Program-made: the position numbers and the translations under genes | Assembly (NCBI GenBank): GCA_020284085.1 | Contig: JACEVL010000003.1 | Location: forward strand, 1,244,692 to 1,308,691 | DNA from: Aporrectodea caliginosa | Taxonomy: Eukaryota > Annelida > Clitellata > Crassiclitellata > Lumbricidae | DNA: 64,000 nt | Direction: 5' to 3' | Notes under the pieces: model-generated | What the model saw: only the letters and a program-made list of their open reading frames with translations | What the model was told of the DNA's origin: nothing | Database searches by the model: none | In this document: one piece after another, positions 31,617 to 41,460 of the stretch | Layout of the letters: each line of letters opens with the position of its first letter | How positions within the stretch are numbered: the stretch's first letter is position 1

Positions 31617-32279
31617 CATCATAGAAAACTACTTAAATCGACCGCTCTCTTCCTCTCTGTCTGTCTCTCTGTTGAGTTTAAATTAATGTATTATACCCGG
31701 GGGTATAGTGCTTGCAAATCCCGCTCTGTGTACAAGGATATCACAATAGTTTACTTCATTAATGACTAATTGCGGAAGACTTAGCTAGACTCGGTGTTTA
31801 AACCTGACTTAGCTAGACTCTCTACCTCGTTATTGGCACACAATGTCCGTCCAACGAATTGTATTTGCTCCCATATTTGCACAGTCAGTAATGAGTTATA
31901 TGTTTCATGATGGGTAATTTTATCATCGGTTTCCTTTAAAAATTCTTGAAAAACCAGCGGACAAGGAGAATCTGTTGCAAGCACAACACTTTCGAGGTTG
32001 TTGTCGACAAAAGTCGACACTAAGGGCTGAGGGCGACTGTCGACATATTATATATGTATATATAAGGGGTCTATGCATTATTGTTGTTGTGTTTGCTGGT
32101 ATATAATTAAGTTGTGCTTTCCTCACTTCAGCAAATATGCACGCTTTGAAGACTGATGCCATTGGTTGTGAAGTGACTATGACGTTGTTAGAGACTATCA
32201 CCGGGGAAGTCTTGTAAGAATTTCTCATTGACGTCACTTCACTGCCCAAGTCTTGGTATGGAAATCTCAAAATCTAGAA
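31617..32279. other. no confident gene; minus-strand open frames
   Basis: A minus-strand frame at 31781-32020 reads FVDNNLESVVLATDSPCPLV and FQEFLKETDDKITHHETYNS, and another overlaps at 31923-32270. Composition is protein-like, but there are no splice partners or recognised motifs. A TATACCCGGGGGTATA palindrome lies at 31691-31706. Confidence 0.3.
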
Positions 32280-32470
32280 TGCGGCTGCCTACTAAAAGTT
32301 TCACTGATAAGCCTACGTCAACAATTTTTGCTTGCGCACATAATGCCTGTCTTCATCGTGCTATAATCGGCCCACGTAATATTTGAAGGTGGATGTTAAT
32401 ATTATTAATTCTGAGTTTTCTCACATCAAATTATGGCGGATGACTAAACTACGTCAGATGTAAGTAAGTA
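32280..32470. repeat. dispersed repeat R6 (TACGTCAACAATTTTTGCT)
   Basis: Shared with 36890-37015 and 38985-39130: CCTACGTCAACAATTTTTGC, GCCTGTCTTCATCGTG, TAATATT, TTTTCTCACATCA. No coding. Class unknown. Confidence 0.5.
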
Positions 32471-32639
32471 ATAAAGTATAGGCTACTTACATTAGGTCTA
32501 CGTTAATAGTTACAAGTATTTATAACGCGTGTGCCTTTTCCGACATTGGTGATTCTTTTGATTATAATTATGCTGTCCATTCTTTTGCTACATAATGTAA
32601 TAGTCTAAAATAATGCAAATGACATTTAGCATGCATCAC

Positions 32640-33175
32640 ATAGGCTTTTGAGTACAGATTGGGTACGGGTACGGGTTGGGGTCCTGTGTTGAGGGTATGG
32701 GTCGGTTAGCAAAGATGTTCTAGTGGTTCATCGATTCGTCCCTCAGAACAGCTCCAGTGGCTCTATTATGTAGCTAGCCTGCGAGCGCGGACAGCAAATG
32801 GAGGCAATTCTACTTTCTTCGAGGTAGATCAGGAGCTCTCTAACTGGTATCAGGACTATTGCCACAGCGCCTATGACCACGGAGGTAGGCCTATCTGCCA
32901 TTGCACCGATGACACGATCGCCGAAATCATATATAACGGTGAATATGCAACTTCAAACGACCTGGATTTTGATCTCTCCGCACCTAACAAAACTCATTGA
33001 TCCCGAGGCATGAAAACTGGGACTTCGTAGACTTTGCCTGGGACATGGACATTTTCAAGCGTAGGCCTATGTGTAATCGTGCAATGCAGATCTGTGTAAC
33101 AATTGGACAATGCCAAAGTAATGCGAAGGTGAATCACCTTCAACTTCGATGCAGTGGACATAATAGGTACCTGTT
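32640..33175 (+). pseudogene. His/Cys module C (copy 2, best core)
   Basis: A GAGTACAGATTGGGTACGGG head, then an open frame from about 32796. It has NSTFFEVDQELSNWYQDYCH, YDHGGRPICHCTDDTIAEII and NDLDFDLSAPNKTH. A stop/frameshift at 32998 then breaks it before IDPEA, NWDFVDFAWD and the Cys-rich C-tail. The order W-Y, H, C-H-C, D-D helix, IDP-x-A, NWD(F/L)VD is the same as in B, which ties C and B together. Confidence 0.6.
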
Positions 33176-33534
33176 TGTTATTTAATGGCTTCGGTGCAAA
33201 CCGTTTCCTCATTTGTGCAGCAAAGCTCGCAAAATCTGTTCAAAAGTTATATAATCGAATTTCTCTTTGCATTGCAACTAGGTACAAGCTTTCACGACAA
33301 CTAAGAAAATCAAAGCTGAGAAAACACTGACCTTTCAAGAGTGTAGGAATTCGGTACTGAATATATAATCAACGCTGAAACTACTACGGAAGAAAGCAAC
33401 AACCAGAGAGCCCCTAAATCATCCGCGCAAGAGCAAGTTGCTAAATCATAGCAACTTCCAAAAGTCTTCGGGAGCCAAACGTGGAATCTCGACTTCTGCT
33501 CAATCAAAACCAGGAAGAAGCTGCTTCACAGAAT
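33176..33534. other. no gene recognised
   Basis: Single-copy-looking sequence between the C module and a LINE fragment. No exon signal. Confidence 0.4.
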
Positions 33535-33642
33535 TCTCAGGACATTCACGATATCAACAACTACTTCGACATACTACCACACCTATTCACACTCTAAGAC
33601 ATATCGAGTAGGCACTGATGACGTTGCAATTAATAAGGAAAG
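33535..33642 (+). pseudogene. LINE ORF2 fragment, short
   Basis: INNYFDILPHLFTL-type reading, the right end of the same ORF2 piece as 38430-38500. Confidence 0.4.
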
Positions 33643-34070
33643 TCTACGCGATGGATCTGGAAAGCGTGTAGGAAGAAAGACGGCGAAAAGTTCAGCTTAT
33701 GGACTTCACTTTGTTGCAGTTTCATTTGGATGAATGATGTGAAGCAGGAGTGGAATGAGTCTGTATCGCCTGCTTTCCAGCTGCGTTCATCTACATCTGA
33801 CATTAAATTTTCTGGTTGACAATCAGTCAGAAATGTCAACTTTGTGCGGGCTTTGAGTAAAAGAAAAGATACTTTTTCAGTTCATCTCGAGACCCCATTC
33901 GAGTGTACAGAGGATTATAAACGCATTTTAAATAACTAAGATTGATAAATAAAGCTGTCGTTTCCAAGTTACCAGCTGGAAGGTGTGACGATTTATGTAA
34001 GTACAACTAAACAGTGCAACTGCAAGTGCTTAAGGCAGAGCACAATCTGCCGTAGATGAACGATTTATTT
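33643..34070 (+). pseudogene. duplicate of the 30.88-31.29 kb gene end
   Basis: Near-identical to 30880-31290, including the AATAAA. This copy reads through the 30975 stop (AAGCAG for ATGTAG) but gains a stop at TTCTGGTTGA and indels. It is joined on the left to LINE sequence. Confidence 0.65.
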
Positions 34071-34469
34071 TTTCATCAATCCGACTTCTATTTAGCAGGA
34101 ATTCTTTTCATCAATCCCATCTATGTTTGTCTCTGTCTGTCTGTCTGCATGTCTGTCAGTCTGTCTCTCTTTCGCTCTCAATAATAGCGCTATAGCAATC
34201 ATTATCACTTGTGGTATCTCTGTTTAAATAATTTATGTAGTCTGTGTTCTGTTTTTAGTGGCGCGTTGGGACAAAACTTTTTGTGTTGTCATCAAAAAAC
34301 GAGCTGTAATTAAATCTTATCGTATTTAATTTATTTAATTCATAATCTGTACTTAGTTTTCGGTAAAGTCATACGGCTAAATTTCCGATTGTTGTGTTAT
34401 AAGACTTTAGGCGTTAATTACAAGTGACTGTGTTTGGTCTCGCTAAGTACAGTGATTCAGTGAAGTGCT
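34071..34469. other. no gene seen
   Basis: Contains a short CTGT/CTCT-rich patch at 34125-34172; otherwise AT-rich with no exon or repeat recognised. Confidence 0.4.
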
Positions 34470-34870
34470 ATATAGGACCAGTCTACATGGAATCGAATTG
34501 CTGACATTATCGGTGATTCCATGCTCTACGTGATATATATGAGTTTCAGCGGACTCGTAAATGAGATTAGACTGATAAGTTATGACCGAGTATACAATTT
34601 CCACACTGCCCTCCATATTCCACGGCGTTCGAGGCTTACATTCGCCACGTTGACTACATCAGGGTTCATCACCATCATCATCGTCGAGCACATGCCTCCG
34701 AAACAACAGCTGTTTCGTTATCTTCGGTGCACGCATTCCGAAATACCGGGACAATGCCGAAGACTTCATCATACGTGTCTATTTCGGAATTCCACAAAGC
34801 TCAGCGGGGGCTTTCGTTAGATCATCACCGCAGTTCTTCATTCCCTTCACTTCTGAGGCATCTGTCTTCA
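34470..34870 (+). repeat. EAY cassette (copy 3)
   Basis: Same unit as 12640-13260 with the middle about 110 bp missing, leading into an A' half-module. Contains the HHHHHRRAHASETTA reading. Confidence 0.5.
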
Positions 34871-34970
34871 GTAGCTCCGCGTTGACCCTCACACCCGAGG
34901 AAGAAGATGAACTTGCTTTATGGTACGCTGACCATTATCCTTCTACTCATATAAATGGTGACAACTGATG
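34871..34970 (+). pseudogene. His/Cys module A', N-terminal half (second)
   Basis: Nearly identical to 13262-13355: LTLTPEEEDELALWYADHYP then STHINGDN and stop. It joins the Env-linked segment exactly as at 13.35 kb, so the two loci descend from one joined unit. Confidence 0.6.
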
Positions 34971-36036
34971 CTATTATATACTTAGCGCCTTTCCACGTCA
35001 CCTCTCCCAACGGTTCACTCGCTACTTCTGATCGAACGCACACGTCGTCGTTTCCCTCTTCACATGCTACGCCACCACGCCTCTTCAACGTCGCGTCTAC
35101 AGACGTCAATCTTCGACCAATCCACTCGCTCACATAATGTTATATTGCGAGCAGATGTTCAGTTGCGACCCGAACTCGACGTCTTCCATCAACTACGACG
35201 ACACCAACGTATTCCGTGTTTAAATATCGGCCACACAGTGAATCAACTTCATCATATTACAGCAACGACAATGCATTCATGCTTGTTGACGTATTTCAGT
35301 ATCGTGTGTGGATGTGTTTTTATGTGCAACAAGCCAATTGTATTGCTTAAATGTGTTGTATACCATTGAAACATGTGGTATTACCATCATTATTTACTAA
35401 GCCAGCTAAAAGTAGGAAGTCACTCTTGCCTTTCATAGGTAAATTAACGAGTGCGCTTTTCGGAACAGCTACTGAAGAAGATGTTAGAGTATTGAGCTCT
35501 CGTAATTATACAAGCTATCAGTAAATCTCAATCTGAGTTGTTGTCTGGATTTCAAACTCACGCGAAACGCATGTCTTCATTTATGACACTCACGCAGGTC
35601 ACGTTCGCTAATTTGGAACAGCTTCTACAGCACCAGTACATGTATGTAGATTTGTCTTATTCCATTTTAGGAAAACAGCAATGGATTCAACAGCACAATA
35701 GCAGTTTTGATGTGTTATTGTTTCATCTGTTCACTAAGATTTATGCTTATCTCATTTTCCAAGACCAGGTTCAACAACTCAAATTATTTACTTCAGGATT
35801 TATACCTGCTACATTTATATCAGCCTCTAGGCTTACTTTGTCTGAAATAGCCAAGCATATGTACAGTTAGATCCCGCGTATTATTACATCGGTCATGATG
35901 TCTTGTTCTTATGTAGTGGATCAGTGGAGATAGGTGCTCGTGATTTCCATATTGACATAAAGTTTCCTATGTTTCTAAGTGTGTGTGCATCAACGAGTTA
36001 TCATTTTACATTATTTCCTATCTGTCCCATTTCATG
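34955..36036 (+). pseudogene. Env/F-like glycoprotein (copy 3)
   Basis: The left frame 34955-35137 reads DAIIYLAPFHVTSPNGSLAT and LFNVASTDVNLRPIHSLT. The second part (35385-35480) has an AKSRK basic site (one Lys/Arg fewer than at 13.8 kb), a hydrophobic SLLPFIGKLTSALFGTATEE and D-V. Then SELLSGFQTHAKRMSSFMTL, QQWIQQHNSSFDVLLFHLFT, and after a frame change DPAYYYIGHDVLFL and DIKFPMFL, aligning with the 24.6-kb copy. The Cys-rich block and anchor are missing. Confidence 0.6.
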
Positions 36037-36374
36037 AAAATTTGGACAGGACCATATCTCATCCTACTGTCAGTACTATATCATCCATGCTATATTTATA
36101 CAATGTTTGTTTGTACAGGTTGTTGGAGGTACCAACGAACCTTATGGTGTATGTCGACCATGCTTTTTACACACCAACTGCATTTGGAGCCGGATTTGGA
36201 ACCAGACGTCAGACATGATCTACAGCCTGCTTTAAAACAGCATCCTCATCCAAAGAGGACACTTAGACTATTTGATGCAACAGCGTCGAGTGAAAATAAA
36301 CTGCACTCTTCACACAATGAATTCATTACAACTGCAGTTGAAGTTAGAAGCTGTACAGATTCAGAGGAGGAATT
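36037..36374 (+). other. Env-to-A junction segment
   Basis: Open frames include PHPKRTLRLFDATASSENKL and EFITTAVEVRSCTDSEEEFC. It is not recognised as Env or A, and the right edge runs into the A module. Confidence 0.3.
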
Positions 36375-36560
36375 TTGCAAAACCGCTGCATAGTCGATAA
36401 GATTGACGAGCTCATCGACTGGCGCAACGGTGATTCGGATCTTCTGGCTGCTGATTGCATCCTGCCACCTGCATCTGTGATCGATACCCTTGTCCCACAA
36501 GAAAACAAGGACTTGCCATACGATCCCATTTTCTATCCTCAGACTAACCATGTATCGTAG
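36375..36560 (+). pseudogene. His/Cys module A, C-terminal half
   Basis: CIVDKIDELIDWRNGDSDLL, then PPASVIDTL and a C-terminus different from the others (DLPYDPIFYPQ), ended by TAG. Lacks the WYADHYP and first His. Confidence 0.5.
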
Positions 36561-36689
36561 TCATTCATGTCACTGTCATCCATTTAATTCATGTTCCTTA
36601 TTTCTGTCTCATTATTGTTTATTCATCACATCGCTTTCCACTTCCAGTGTTTTTGGCCAGTAACGACACGGCAAGTTCTGTTGCTAATT

Positions 36690-37015
36690 GTATCCATGTA
36701 TATTCACTCACTGGTCCGCAATTGGACGGATCAGTTTTCCAATAATTTCAACCAAGGCCTCGACAAAAGACGTCTGTACAAGAGCGTAGCTGAGGACACT
36801 CAGACATGAGTTGTGTACAACCCTTCTATATACAGGAATTCATGCCATAGTTGACAGGCTATGAAGTTGCCTAATGACATATTGATAGACCTACGTCAAT
36901 AATTTTTGCTCGCGCACACACCAGCCTGTCTTCATCGTGTTATAATCGGCCGCCGTAATATTTTAAGTTGGACGATAATATTAGCCCTAATTCTGAGTTT
37001 TCTCACATTAAATTA
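36690..37015. repeat. FNQG/R6 dispersed repeat (copy 1)
   Basis: 36703-36800 encodes RNWTDQFSNNFNQGLDKRRL and YKSVAEDTQ, duplicated at 37928-38030 downstream of the integrase fragment. Then the GACATGAGTTGTGTACAACC segment and R6. Confidence 0.5.
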
Positions 37016-37370
37016 TAATGTAGCTAAATCACGAGTCAACATATATCATAATGTATTCGGTTAACGGTTCCAATATAGGCGTTCTCAGATCGTATTTAAC
37101 CTCGGCTTAATTAAGTATTCATCAGCTCCTTTGCTGTTATCGTTCACACCTAGGAAGCTATTCATTGGTTGATTCCGGGCGACAAATGTCCTGTCTGAGT
37201 CCCAACCAACCTCGGAGTGACACAGGTAACGTCACGCTGATCTGAGGCTCCTAAGTGTGACTTTAATGTAGAGAGTCCCCGGCAGAGTCAGCGCAGTCGG
37301 GGTTCCATTCTCAGAAGACGATCATGGTGATTGACGAAGTTAGTGATCATTGCTTCATTCATATTGTGTT
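37015..37370 (+). promoter_or_regulatory. distal leader and A-leader (copy 3), no A module
   Basis: AGCTAAATCACGAGTCAACA through GCGCAGTCGGGGTTCC and TTCATTCATATTGTG. The donor is mutated (GTGTTT) and no A module follows within 300 bp. Confidence 0.45.
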
Positions 37371-37751
37371 TCGTTTTCATTCAGCCTAGAATTCACCCCA
37401 TTATTGTATTAAGAACTTGTGCGCGTGACCTGCCATTGGTGACTCTATTTATTATATGATGTGCATCTTCTGTGAGGTAATGTAATAGCCTAGATGTATA
37501 TGACCTTTACACGCATCACATAGGCTTTGAGTAGAGGTCGGGTACGGATAACGGTCCCGTGTTGAGGTACGGGTCGCGTGTCAAAGATCTACCCGCAGAC
37601 CTGTAGTGCTTCATCGATGCGTCCATCAGAACAGCCCCAGTGGCACTACTATCTAGCTAGAATATGAAACTTTCCATGTTGCCTCAACTGATACCAGTAA
37701 AAGACCAGTGCACCGTTACTGTGCTGTCCGATCATATTTATTACTACTAGA

Positions 37752-37943
37752 TTTGGTACGGAACAGTCGCTATTGAGTGATAGAGGTTTTCTCTCCAAAA
37801 TTGTGTAAGACTTATGCAAAGTTCAACGCATGGTCACTTCGTTTTACCATTCACAAACAAATTCGACAGTAGAGAGGGTCTGGTTTGTTTTACGGGCAGC
37901 GATGCGTTCATATTGTTTCGACCAGCATGTCATTCACTGGTCC
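37752..37943 (+). pseudogene. Ty3/gypsy-type integrase core fragment
   Basis: FGTEQSLLSDRG contains the second catalytic Asp of the DDE integrase in its LSDRG context, and YHSQTNSTVERV holds the catalytic Glu with the classic YHPQTNGxVER form. The D-to-E spacing is slightly short of the usual 35 residues. A TAA at 37806-37808 interrupts it. It ends at MRSYCFDQHVIHWS, then joins the FNQG repeat. It is the only pol core fragment I can find in the window. Confidence 0.75.
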
Positions 37944-38029
37944 GCAATTGGGCGGATCATTTTTCCAATAATTTCAACCAAGGCTTTGACAATAGACGTC
38001 TGTACAAGAGCGTAGCTGAGGACACTCAG

Positions 38030-38300
38030 GGCAGGCACTTCAGACATGAGTCGTGTGCAACCCCTCTATATACAGGAATTCATGCCATAGTTGACAGAGT
38101 AGGCTTATAGGTTGCCTAATGAAAGTTTGACAGACATACGTTAAATAATTGAGAATGTCTGCGTCCCAGCCAACCTCGGAGTGACACATGAGTCACGTGA
38201 TCTGAGGCTCCGAGGTACCACATTAATGTTGAGAGTCTTCAGCAAATTCTGTGCAGTCGAGGTTCCATTCTCAGAAGACAAGCATCGTGACCTACGAAGT
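38030..38300 (+). repeat. CTTCAGACATGA repeat and leader remnant
   Basis: CACTTCAGACATGAGTCGTG, then TGTCTGCGTCCCAGCCAACC and an A-leader exon ending TATAATTGCTTC without a donor. It joins a LINE fragment at about 38320. Confidence 0.45.
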
Positions 38301-38314
38301 CAGTATAATTGCTT

Positions 38315-38500
38315 CAACGATCCGCGAACCACCGTCGAAAGATGCGATGCCAACATCTCTTTGGAAAAATGTCAACCAACTCACAAAGAAAGCCAAACAC
38401 GACAACCTTCCATCCTCCCTCAGCGCAGACGATATCAACAACTACTTCGACATACAACCACACTTATACACACTCTAAGACACTTCGACTAGGCACTGAT
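38315..38500 (+). pseudogene. LINE ORF2 fragment (CR1/L2-like), best copy
   Basis: WKNVNQLTKKAKHDNLPSSL, then SADDINNYFDIQ: the conserved linker before the reverse transcriptase. About 60 codons, no catalytic motif, one frameshift at the head. Confidence 0.55.
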
Positions 38501-38880
38501 GACGTTGGAATTAATCAGGAAAGCAACATGACTACCGTGGTAGGAATTCAGTAGCAAAAGTCGACCTGGCATGGAACCCAGGCTAAAGAGAAGCCAGGAA
38601 AGGCGGATGAAAGTTGCACGGAAGAGGGCAAAAACAAAAGTGCAGAATTGACTTGCAAAAAAATAGAGAACGAATGGTATTAGAAACATATATTATTAAC
38701 AGCCGAGGTAGGTAGGTTCCCACAGGTATGGCAACGCGATGAAAGCACGTGGGGAAGATTACCATGTGTAAATTAGACAGCACATAGATGTATATAGTTA
38801 AAAAGAGGCTGCGACAGTTCTTAAAAGCCCAACTACAGTGAGAGGCATAAAGTATAGAGGAGCGTAAGTTAGACGTTTTA
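38501..38880. other. unassigned; shares MTTVVG segment
   Basis: 38527-38620 matches 12163-12250. The rest has scattered open readings (AEVGRFPQVWQRDESTWG) without recognised homologues. Confidence 0.35.
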
Positions 38881-39165
38881 TCTTCGGTAGTGAAGCACCA
38901 TACACTTCAGACATGAGTCGTGTATAACTGCTCTATTTGCAGGAATTCATACCATAGCTGACAGAGTAATATGGTTGCCTACCAAAAGCTTTACTGATAA
39001 ACCTACGTCAACAATTTTTGCTGTGCACACGAAGCCTGTCTTTGAACATCGTGTTGTAATCAGCCGTCGTAATATTTATGTAAGACGCTAATATTACTAA
39101 TTTTGCGTTTTCTCACATCATATTATGGTGGATGGCAACACTGCATCATTATAGGCTTTTGAGTA
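38881..39165. repeat. CTTCAGACATGA/R6 repeat (copy 3)
   Basis: Matches 36800-37015 and 32280-32470 in order. Confidence 0.5.
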
Positions 39166-39400
39166 CGGGTCGGGTACGGTCAACAACAAATTCCTTGACT
39201 CCAAAAGCTGGAACTGTTTCTGGGACGTGGTAAGTTATCAATTGTGTGTAATCGTGTAATACAGATCTGTATAACAATTGGACAATACCAAAGTAATGCG
39301 AAGATGAATCATCTTCAACATCGAGGCAATAGACATACTAGATGAGAGCTTTGCGTCTTAGACAACCTTTAACTCTGAATAAACGAATATTAATTGATGA
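39140..39400 (+). repeat. C-tail cassette (copy 5)
   Basis: GAGTACGGGTCGGGTACGG, TTCTGGGACGTGGTAAG, GTGTAATCGTGTAATACAG, with AATAAA at 39380. Very similar to 3355-3600. Confidence 0.55.
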
Positions 39401-39409
39401 TTGATTGAT

Positions 39410-39565
39410 TTTTATACGTTTGTCTAAAAAATGGAAACATTGGACAGACGGTAAACGCAAATCGAACAACATTTAAAAACTGCGATGCCAACATCCATTT
39501 GTAGAAAAGTCAACCACATCACAAAGAAAGCCAAACACGACAACCCTCCATCCTGTAGGCCTATA
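39410..39565 (+). pseudogene. LINE ORF2 fragment
   Basis: Same piece as 11300-11425, with the CATTTGTAGAAAAGTC break. Confidence 0.45.
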
Positions 39566-39589
39566 TGTCATTTACTATGATGTCTAAAC

Positions 39590-39960
39590 ATGCATATATT
39601 ATAGAATCGAGCATATTCGTATAATGTCAAGCTTATGCATTGATGCGTATTTTGAATTAATGCTTTTTTAATGTTTCCGTATAATTTCAAAATGTTAGCT
39701 TGCGTTTTTCATGTTGCAATGACGATTGTAATAGAGCTGTAGGTCTATATGGAATCGACTTGCTGACATTATTGCTGATTCTCTGCTCTACGTAAGATAT
39801 TTGAGTTTCAGGGGACTCTTAAATGAGATTAGACTGATAAGCTATGACTGGGTATACAATTTCCACACTGCCATCCATATTCCACGGCGTACGAGGCCTA
39901 CATTCGCCTCGTTGACTACATCAGTGTTCATCACCATCATCATCGTCGAGCACATATGTA
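39590..39960 (+). repeat. EAY cassette (copy 4)
   Basis: Matches 12590-12960. It ends at the GTCGAGCACAT position, where other copies continue with GCCTCCGAAACAACAG; that continuation is found at 40600, so about 640 bp is inserted between. Confidence 0.55.
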
Positions 39961-40594
39961 GTGAGATCGGACAAGACCATATTAATATTAGTTTAAATAT
40001 ATATGTTAGTTTACATTTTATTATACGATTGCATTGTATTAGTACGAGAAATGATTGACAGCTGACAGCCGACAGACCCAAGGGAGTGGAAGCATAGGCC
40101 ACGCCTGTCAAAGGGTGAAGGGGAGAGAAGGCAGAAAGGGGAGCAAGGCAAGAGGGAACGAACCGCAGAGCGCGGTTGGGGGGCGAAAGAGTTGATTGAC
40201 AGGCGGGGGCGATAGATGAAGAGAGGGGAAAGCGGAAGAGAAGGATATTCGCGAGCAGGGGAGCCGGAGAGAGAAGACGGGCTCGGCGGATCGGAAAGAG
40301 AGAGTAACGGACGATGCCGCTTTCTTATAAGTTGTTTAAAAACAAGCAGTTTTATATATAACGGACGATGCCGCTCTTTTTATAAGTTGTTTCAAGTATG
40401 CAGTTTTTGATATATGAGGCGATGAATAATAACCAGAAAACGAAAACCATCGTGCTCTTATTCTGTTAATCAGTCTCATCGAATTAGTTAAAGACCGACG
40501 CGCTACCGAAGAGATATAGCCTGCGCTCAGCCACATAGTACCGCTACCACCATAACTGAAACGATAGTAGAAGAAATATCTTTTTCAGTACAAC
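39961..40594. other. purine-rich insert in an EAY cassette
   Basis: GA-rich block at 40090-40315. A 38-bp GGACGATGCCGCTTTCTTAT-type direct repeat occurs at 40310 and 40361. No gene. It splits the EAY cassette, so it is a later insertion of unknown class. Confidence 0.45.
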
Positions 40595-41266
40595 ATACTT
40601 CAGAAACAACTGCTGTTTCGTTATATTCGGTGCACGAATTCCGAAATACCAGTACATCATACGTGCATGCGAGTCTGATACACGAGTATGAGACACCACA
40701 TGGAGTGTTTCGTACTCGGCCAGGCGTCTATTCCACAGAGCTTAGCGGGGGCTATCGTTAGATCTCTCCGTATCATCATCACTGCAGTTCTTCATCCCCT
40801 TCGCATCTGAGGCATCTGTCTTCATTGGCTCGAGTTGCCGCCAACCGAAAGACGACAGCTGATGCTACTATCCACGTCGCGCCTTTCCAATGCACCACCA
40901 CCAACGGTTAACTCGCTACTTCTGATCGAACGCACACGTTGTCGTTTGACTCTATTTATTCTCATGTCGATGACGGACTTACTTCCATCCGACGATCCTG
41001 CTCATGATAGGCCTCCAGGAGTGTTTACACCAGCCCAAAAACAGGTTATCGAAGAATGGTACATTGAGCATTATCCATCCGCCACAATCTGCTTTTCTCA
41101 GATAGAACGCCGCCTTGACCTTCGACGAGATCATTTCTTGGCGTTATGGCGACCCAGATTTACTCGTGGACGAGGTCATTGCAGAACCCCCGCCAGCGTC
41201 CGATCCACTTGGGGAGAAGCGAGACGGTGGGTTAGCGGTAGGCAAGGGCTTCCAGAAGGGTGTCTA
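40595..41266 (+). pseudogene. chimeric EAY-B/A' unit
   Basis: EAY right part, then TADATIHVAPFQCTTTNG-like reading, then a B-like start (MSMTDLLPSDDPAHDRPPGV, EEWYIEHYP) fused to an A'-like end (DEIISWRYGDPDL, EKRDGGLAVGKG) by a frameshift near 41110. The C-H-C core is replaced by ATICFSQIERRLD. It shows A' and B have recombined at their shared WYxEHYP segment. Confidence 0.5.
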
Positions 41267-41460
41267 GGTATAAACGGGGAAACAAGGGAAAGTTGCATTC
41301 TGTGCTTGTCTGGCTGTCGGAGTGACACATGTAGCGTCACGTGATCTGCGGGTACGAGGCACCACATTAATGTTGAGAGTCTTCAGCAAAATCGGCGCAG
41401 TCGGGATTTCATTCTCAGAAGACAAGCATCGTGACTTACGAAGTCAGTGATCATTGCTTC
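41267..41460 (+). promoter_or_regulatory. D end fused to A leader (copy 4)
   Basis: Part of a D cassette (TGCATTCTGTGCTTGTCTGG), joined at CTGTCGGAGTGACACATG to the leader with CACGTG at 41339. The A-leader exon runs to GCTTCATTCATATT. Confidence 0.45.

Noticed and set aside
40090..40315. CpG-island-like promoter in the purine-rich block
   Set aside because: GA-rich rather than CpG-rich, and it sits as an insert splitting an EAY cassette.
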